Positions 57,370 to 64,000 of a stretch of 64,000 nt of DNA are shown here, in pieces; position 1 is the stretch's first letter, and every line of letters begins with the position of its first letter. The stretch comes from Isoetes taiwanensis (taxonomy: Eukaryota; Streptophyta; Lycopodiopsida; Isoetales; Isoetaceae). The position numbers and the translations under genes were made by a program. The DNA is taken from NCBI GenBank assembly GCA_021234155.1, contig JAJEKV010000005.1, forward strand, positions 7,246,216 to 7,310,215, read 5' to 3'. Below the pieces are notes generated by a model. The model worked only from the letters and a program-made list of their open reading frames with translations, ran no database searches and was not told the origin of the DNA.

Positions 57370-57610
57370 TTAATTTTGAGAGAGTTTGAAGGGAGATCCA
57401 CGCCAGGTGCGAAATATGTTTGTGTGCAAAATGTTTAAATTGTCAAGCCCGTCCAATACACCGGGCGTGAATTGCATACGATAATTAGCTTTATGCGCTT
57501 CACGCCAGCGCGTATTGACCCGCATAATGTAAACATTTTGCACACAAACATATTTCGCACCGCCGGGCGGATTTCACTTCAGCTCTCTCGATTTAAAAAT
57601 TACAAGATGC
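57370..57610. mobile_element. Foldback element with 32-bp perfect inverted repeats
   Basis: 57406-57437 is the exact reverse complement of 57530-57561, with a 92-bp GC-richer centre containing CACGCCAGCGCG and CCGGGCGTGAATTG. Weaker inverted similarity extends outward on both sides (GAGAGAG, AAG, ATCC and TAATTTT are matched). No open frame. It could be a MITE or a hairpin RNA source. Confidence 0.8.
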
Positions 57611-57777
57611 GACCAAAGAAATTACAAGATCGCTTTAAAGTACAATACAGATACACGCATGACATTTAAATTACAAGTGAATGGTATTAGCTCATGGCGC
57701 CAAATCACTAATTTATTTTTTTCAATGAATTGGCGCTTTGGCGCCAGATTCAACCCAACATACGCTGGGCGCCGTAT

Positions 57778-58646
57778 TCAACCCAAGTTCCTCCCGTGAA
57801 TGCTAAGTCGATAATTAGAGTTGCACCTCCGAAGCCATTTTGGGTAATATCCCAATAGCTGCACCATCTTAGTTGCCAGAATCTTGTATGCCAGTTTATC
57901 TTTTTTCAACTTTGAGACTATTGTGCCAGTATTTGAGACTACTGAGGAACAACACACAGATGAATAACACATAGATGAATAACACACAGATGTAATTAAA
58001 ACAATGTAAAGAATGCAGGTTTTTTAAAGAATATCCCATCCATGTAAAGAATACAGTGTTTTTTAAATTCCTGAATGCTCTGGTCTGCAGGCCTTATAGT
58101 TTTGCAATATTGAATGAATGGTCTGGCATGCAAGCGTTTTAATTTCATACATATGACAGAATCAGCTTGTGCATTTTAGTATGAGCACTCACCCACTGTG
58201 TCTCCATCAGGATGCCTTCTGGGTAATGCTTCGTCGTTGAAATGGCAACTGGTTACTAGAATCTTCACATGATCATTTCCAAGAGGAACTCCATGGCAGA
58301 TTGCTTCCTGTCGATCGATTCTATCTTGCAATTTCCCACCCTCCTCTTCAAATTAAAATGTCAAGATGTAGCATTCTTCTCCAACGCTGCTCAATGGCGC
58401 AAGATCATGGGATTAATTTGGAGCTTGGGTTCGGAAGAGTAGATGAACTTACATGAAGGCGCCGACATCGCCAGCGCCCGGCTTCTTCTCGCTTCTTCCG
58501 AAGTTCTTTCGAAGTTCTTCCCCGCTCTTTCGAAGTTCGAATGACAAGAAAGGTCGGGCGGCAAGATTAGGTGGTAGTTTCAAATTATCCGTTAATTGTA
58601 CTGCTTTTCTAGCCGCTGAGTGAAATCTAATTATGGAATTTGACAA
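57778..58646 (-). CDS. Putative spliced gene, unidentified, divergent from 59015
   Basis: Exon 1 (58646-58453) starts MSNSIIRFHSAARKAV and ends at a consensus donor (CAT|GTAAGT). Exon 2 (about 58343-58205) reads GGKLQDRIDRQEAICHGVPL, then HVKILVTSCHFNDEALPRRH, with donor GTGG|gtgagt. Exon 3 (about 57948-57778) reads VSNTGTIVSKLKKDKLAYKI, then MVQLLGYYPKWLRR. The exons are coherent and have good splice signals, but phase from exon 1 to exon 2 does not match simply, so an extra exon may be missing. The N-terminus could be an organelle-targeting peptide. I do not recognise the family. Confidence 0.4.
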
Positions 58647-58649
58647 TAC

Positions 58650-58913
58650 GGCGGTCGTAGAGCCATTTATCGCTTTCGTGACGATCGCTGCCCCGGCCCA
58701 TTAGGCCCAATCGTAAGATTGCTAACCGTCGATTAAAAGTCGATCCGCGAAATTTAAATATCCGCTCCCTCTATCGGACCGCCGATTTAAAGTCGATACA
58801 CGAAATTTTAATAACCGCCGCTTCTATCGGACCGGCCGATCAAAAGTCGATCCGAATGAAACCTCCGCCGATCGAAAAGCCGACCTAATCGCCTTTATGG
58901 AAATCTATATAAG
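58650..58913. promoter_or_regulatory. Putative shared promoter with 52-bp tandem repeats and TATA box
   Basis: Between the divergent genes, a unit of about 52 bp containing GATTAAAAGTCGAT and CTATCGGACCG is repeated nearly three times (58728-58880). A TATA box (CTATATAAG, 58905-58913) then faces the plus-strand gene, about 100 bp before its first ATG. Repeats rich in CCGAT/TCGAT half sites could be regulator binding sites. This is inference from position. Confidence 0.4.
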
Positions 58914-59014
58914 TTTTTGAATTCCATTTCTTGCTTTTTGATTGTCGACTTGTTCGAGACGCCAAGAACTCCGGAGGCGCCAAGAACTCCGAGGCGCTCA
59001 AGATCATCGCTAAG

Positions 59015-62000
59015 ATGCCGCCCAAAGGTCGTCTTTGCCCAAACTCGGTAGGGCCATGAGAAGGTGCCAAGGTCGATGATTGTCATCATTCGTGTGTTAT
59101 TCATTCATTGTTCATTGCTCTGATTAGTGTGCGTGTTTGCTCTCAGATTTCATCAGTATTTATTGTATTTGCTCAGATCTTCCCGCCTATACTCCCGCTC
59201 TATTATTTACGTAGAGGTGATGACTTAAATTTCTATAGCTGCTCACACTCCTGTCTATCATTTCTTTAGCTGCTCATTTCTGCAGTGACTTGTATTTGCA
59301 TCTGCATAATAAATGTCCTTCCTGTGTTAAATTGTCCTGCTCGTGATTAACTGTTCTGTCTATAATTTGTAACGGATGGCCTCAAAATACTGTCCTCACT
59401 CCAGTTTCTATTAGTGAAGGGGTGTCTGCAGTGAGGAGAGCTTTGCGAGGACCTTCTCCAAGTTACTACCTGGAGGAGATGAAGCATCAAAATGATATCA
59501 GGGATGTACGAAGATTGCTGGACTTAGGAAAGGACATCCCCGGCACGCAATGCTTGATGGCATTTTGGCGTAAAATGACTCAGAAAAGAAATTGCAGCTG
59601 GAGGCAATGAGTAGGCTAGTCAAGTATGCAGACAACTACCCACTTGGCCAATCTTTTACACATCCCATCCATGTTGACCGTATGGTGAGATCACATAAGT
59701 CAAGTCTTGTTAGTAGGAGGTATGATCCTGAGCATGCAAGAGAAATATTGAGGGCGATGGTGAGGAATCCAGGCCAAGTTTCTATGCCCAGCTGACGTGC
59801 TTCCTTGGGATAAGAAAAAGGATGCTCCACAACACTAGAAGAGCTAACAGTGGAGAACCCTAATGTATGCTTCCTTATTATTGACCGACAAAGATTCTAT
59901 TGAGGCACAACGATCCCTATCCAACCAGGGCTAAGCAAACCGACAAACAATGTATCTCGCTACATTACAACCACGAGAGGTGTCGGTTTCTAAGCCCCCA
60001 TACCCCCTAGAGGGACCCGCGTAGATTAGTGCAACATTGAACGAAATGGGCGAAGTCTTTCTTTATAAAAGATTAGTATATTTGGTGGAATAGAGTCAGA
60101 TATATTATGTGGCAACGCCAGGCGCGAATGCAGTGCGTTGCCAATTCGGGCCTGGCGTGTATTCATGCTGCCAATTCGCGCCGGGCGTGTATTCGTCCAC
60201 AAATTGTCAGCATGAATAAACGCCACGCGCGAATTGCCAACGCATCGCCTGATCAAAATGCAATACATTGGCAATTCGCGCGTGGTGTGTATTCATGCTG
60301 ACAATTCATGATTTAATACACGCCAGCGTGAATTGGCAAAGATGAATTCACGCCACGCCAATTGTCGCAAGATGATTTCATGCCAGGCGCGAATTGGCAC
60401 GGCTGCCTTTGACGTTTCCTGATTATCCTTTTTGCTTGATCTTAAAAGCGGTTAATTTTTGTATGCCCTGCTCATATTGGCTGACATGCTTTCCTTACAC
60501 GTGCAGCCCTTACGTGGAACAACTCCGTCATGCCCGCCAGCAATGGATAGAATATGGAAGACCCCTGCAAACAAAACAGGGAGGAACGAAGTCTGAGGAG
60601 TTTAAGGCATTGGAAAAGACCTTGGCTCAGACTATCATCCAAGATAGGAAACCAAGGGCCAAAAAAACAGGAAAAAAAACTGGGGAGGAAGCAGGCGAGA
60701 CGTCTGAAGCAGCTTCCAGAGGTCCTACAGATCCCTACAAGATCGTCTTCGCTAAGGACGAAGTCTGGGCGAAGTGGAATGAGTTCTGGGATGCTTATGC
60801 TCATAAACAGCTACCAGACCAAATGGGACGAGTGCCTCCTCAAGATACTTCAATATTTGATCTCAAGACTACCGAGATGAGGAAAGTACAGGGCCTTCAA
60901 GATGATGAAATCATTTAGTTGTTAAATCAATGCATAAACAAAGAAGTTCTGTACAAGAAGGGTTCTTCATTTAAGGACAAAATGTCCTTCATTGATTGTT
61001 GCACTCATATAAAGAACATGCGAGTTATGAAGGTAGCAGTTGGTGAAGAACTTCAGAAGCTATCTGGTGATGTAACATTGTCTGAAGTCGGCCTGCTAGA
61101 CAAGTATGGCGTGTCTGCTGATGACATCAAGAAATACGTCTTTTGGTCGAAGGAATTTCTGCAAACAGAAATCAAAGAACCAACAAAGACACCTCAAAGC
61201 TATCTCGATAAGGTGATGGCTGAAATGAGAAGAAAGGTTGTCGCCCCGAAAGATGTTGGTGGTGACTTACCGCACTCCAATACCTGGTCTCTCATCGGCT
61301 ATAAAGGTCTCCTACCCGATACAACAATAGGCCCTCGTAATATTTCTCTGTTTGTATTGGATAGCAGGACTGCAAAAGGAGAGAAGGGGATGACTCAACA
61401 GGAGTACAGCAGTTTTTTTAGTAGCTGCATAGGCTTAACAACTCAGAAGCTCTTTACTATTGTCATCATATGCCCCCCAGGAGAGCCTCATATATGCATG
61501 CTTTGGTGGCCTCATACGACTTGGAATGCCTAAAGGTCGTTAGGGAAGGCTCTCTTCTCTTTGAGACAAAGGATACTGATTTGAGGATGCAGTATAAAAG
61601 TGCTTGTATAATCTTCATAATGATATCCCTTGTGCCAGATGACGACTATGAGGTAGCTAAGAGCAAAGGGGCATCGGATAAAGGTGCATTGCAGTGTTTT
61701 CTTTTGGATGAACCCAACTTGAAAAATGTCTTCTACAAAGCAGATGATGAGGATGAAGCAAATGAATGCGAGGAATTTGATGTTCCTAACCTCTACCGGA
61801 AAGACATCACTCTAGAATTGCTGACAAAAGAAAAGGGACCCTTGAATAAACATGGGTTTGCAATCAATCTGGCAAGCTATCTTTTTGAGGCATTTGCACC
61901 ACTTGATACCACTTGCTATGAATTGCATGGGAGGGTACATTGGTAGAGAGGCCCTGAAGACATCAAGAAGATGTTTAAGTTTCGTCAACGATGACCAGTC

Positions 62001-63218
62001 CATGGATTTCCTTGAAGTGTTTTTCGAAAAGGTACTAGCCACGGCTGATTGGGGTCCTGTCAAAGATAAAAACCCGTTGGCTTTGGTACCTTACAAAGGG
62101 CAGAAGCAGAATACTAGTTCACAAAAGCCTCCGAGTGCAACTCCAGAATGTTCAAAAAGCAATGCAACCCCCGAGGAGAAGGCCGAAATGCTAGCGCGGG
62201 AACGTGAGACCATGGAGAAAAATTTGGAGTCCATGCTTCATAACATTCCAACTGGTAATGTCCAAAATTTGGGGTACGATCACGCGTAGTTCCCGATACC
62301 AGCGGATGATCATGCAAGCTCGGATGCAACCACCGAGGTTAGGAATCAAACCCCGTGGTAGCTTTCATAGAAGAGAACGTGTCCGAACTTAACGGTGGCG
62401 CTTCATGCTTCCGACGATAAGCATCCGGGGAGTGAAGTAGACGCCACGATCGCCGGGGATGACGGCGACGATGAAAGGTAATTCACGCCAGCGATATATA
62501 GCTTATTTATGAAGGATAAAACGCGCTATGTGTATTGCGTAACACTTTTGCATGGCTAACTCTTTGTGTTCCATGGTTCGGGGCTTCACCCGCTTGACAA
62601 AATCATTGTCTTCGATCCAATGGTGTCCTGTGTAAAACGCTTTCCTAAGAAGCTTATTAATGGGGATGACTTCGAGCAAGTCCCTCTAGAATCGAATACT
62701 AAGTGGATCTATCCTCGTCCCACACTTAGAAGATATGATGAATGAGGCGCTCGATTGTTTCGAAGTTGCCATCCGTCCTCAATGGAACGCAGAAATGTTG
62801 ATGAAGTACTTAGGGTGTTACCGGGCATGAATCGAGACTTTTGACGATTTGGGACCAAAGTAAGTGTATAAAGTTTCCACATCCAAGAGATCCGGATGGC
62901 AAACCGGTCTTCGTGAAACATCTTGGTACTATGATGGATCAGCTTGGCATTCAAAAGAAAGAGGACATCATAATAGTAGATGATGATGCTCTTAAGTGCT
63001 TTTATAATCAAGGTCAGGCTCTAAATCCACCAACTTATACTCCACAAGATTACTCAACAGATGAGTTTCTAGTACTATTCATGTCCATCATGAGTGGCTT
63101 GGCGTCTGGTAAAACAATATCAGATGTTGTGAAAACGCATCCAGAACTAGATCGGACTAAGGAGATGGATCCCTATCTGGAGAGTTATTTGACAAAGAAA
63201 GGACTAGTCCCTCCATGA
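59015..63218 (+). pseudogene. Methyltransferase-like gene with degenerate catalytic motifs, broken
   Basis: The pieces read as one long protein. A short start (MPPKGRLCPNS, 59015-59047) is tentative. Then come GPSPSYYLEEMKHQNDIRD (59450), LEAMSRLVKYADNYP (59595), DVLPWDKKKDAP (59800), and from 60510 a long exon with YVEQLRHARQQWIEYG, a basic linker (KPRAKKTGKKTGEE), DEVWAKWNEFWDAYAHKQLP and a large domain. In that domain, NISLFVLDSRTAKG (61345-61377) lines up with the DLPY motif of the 14-kb methyltransferase, with TTQKLFTIVIICPP after it. HGGYIGREALKTSRRCLSFV (about 61926-61983) lines up with motif I. Lesions include the TAG at 60916-60918, frame shifts near 59590, 59785, 61495 and 61930, and further breaks before a last open piece (62841-63218). 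A dead relative of a pseudo-enzyme paralogue is the best reading. Confidence 0.5.
60110..60400. repeat. Cluster of palindromic repeats (CGCCAGGCGCGAATTGGC type)
   Basis: At least seven direct or inverted copies of ACGCC-RGCGCGAATTGGCA-like units lie within 290 bp, probably inside an intron of the 59-63 kb gene. Related units occur at 57400-57560, around 57695-57780 and near 62480. Confidence 0.8.
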
Positions 63219-63840
63219 TGTAATCTTCATATCAAGTGAATACAATGTAAAAAGTGTTATGTGTATATTGATGTGTTGTTATCTACAAATGCTATTGAAA
63301 CACCACATTCTTCTTACTAAAACAAGAAAATGTTAAACCACCCACTACTACAATGCAAAAATTTGCAACAATGCAAAACAGCATGTCACACAACAAAACA
63401 CTATATTGAGAAAAGGGTATGCAAAAGTGGCGTGCTTTTGGAACAGACATAAATCCAATTTAAATGAATGATGGTTACATGGCATTTTCTTAGAAGGCCC
63501 TTATTTGATCCCAAAAGACCTCTAATGGATAGTCGAGGTAGACATGGAGAACTGATTGTCACCAGTCAGTGCCTCTACTCGCTCACTTCCTCACTTATCT
63601 AAAATAATACTTTCTTTAGGGTAAGTGAATCTGCTAAGTTCCTCTCTGTCTGAGATATTATATATCACATCACAAGATGCCCCATCTCAAGTTGTTGTCT
63701 CATTTGAGACGAAGATGATATTTCATGCATAGAATAATTTAAGAGCTCTTTCGCCAAACACTCATCCGCGGAGGAAAAGCCCGATGAGCGTGGCTCTTTC
63801 ATCCACCCTTATTGGGCTTTTTCTCCATGGACGTTAAAAA
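63219..63840. other. Non-coding flank
   Basis: No reading frame. It contains the inverted 31-bp repeat (63446-63476) that matches 52767-52797. Confidence 0.45.
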
Positions 63841-63887
63841 TCTATCTATCTATCTACCTATCTACCTACCTACCTATCTATCTATCT
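63841..63887. repeat. (TATC/TACC)n microsatellite
   Basis: About 12 tetranucleotide units, mixed TATC and TACC, uninterrupted. Confidence 0.95.
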
Positions 63888-64000
63888 TTTGCGAGCTCCA
63901 ACGGGTCTTAAAATAACTTAACCTCGTCCAGTTTGGACGTCCAAAAAATAATGGAATAGCCAAGGTCAGTTGTCACGAACATATATGTAAACAAGAGAAA

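Noticed and set aside
60110-60400. CRISPR-like array
   Set aside because: Units occur in both orientations with irregular spacing and no uniform spacers, in a plant intron. They are palindromic repeats, not a CRISPR.

Overview
The window is nuclear DNA of a land plant. Three things point to this: intron-containing genes with GT-AG splice sites, a plant-type UDP-glycosyltransferase (UGT) with a complete 44-residue PSPG box, and an LTR retrotransposon primed by initiator-methionine tRNA. The density of transposons, the bacterial-type DNA methyltransferase genes and a DUF7869-type protein fit a large-genome seed-free plant such as a fern. That placement is inference only. Intact genes are few and decayed or nested mobile DNA is abundant.

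Layout. 1-8222 is a pogo/Tigger-like DDE transposase gene split by an LTR retrotransposon (661-7366, minus strand, 5-bp target duplication), which itself carries two tRNA-derived SINE-like heads. 8223-13530 is non-coding and holds a decayed minisatellite, a TA-flanked MITE and two SINE copies. 13540-15260 carries a foldback array and a broken beta-class amino-methyltransferase gene. 15610-21075 and 31330-41075 are two copies of a segmental duplication spaced about 20 kb apart. Each carries a full-length two-exon UGT, and the second copy has an extra 3.9-kb insert. A third, fragmentary UGT 3' end lies at 24839-26300. Between the copies are a LINE 3' end (22600-23381) and a LINE with its 5' half inverted (26535-28676).

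41076-50430 is mostly non-coding, with decayed minus-strand gene pieces, short tandem repeats and homopolymer tails. A compact candidate gene with promoter elements, 5'UTR intron and poly(A) signal sits at 50433-51137. A decayed DUF7869-type gene runs on the minus strand at 52945-55775. A foldback element is at 57370-57610. An apparently divergent gene pair follows: an unidentified minus-strand gene (57778-58646) and a long, many-times-broken plus-strand gene (59015-63218). The latter looks like a pseudo-enzyme relative of the 14-kb methyltransferase.

Only the two UGTs form an evident functional set, as recent tandem paralogues of a small-molecule glycosyltransferase. The most unusual biology is the pair of methyltransferase-like loci, one with near-canonical motifs and one with the catalytic motif replaced, each accompanied by clusters of palindromic repeats.
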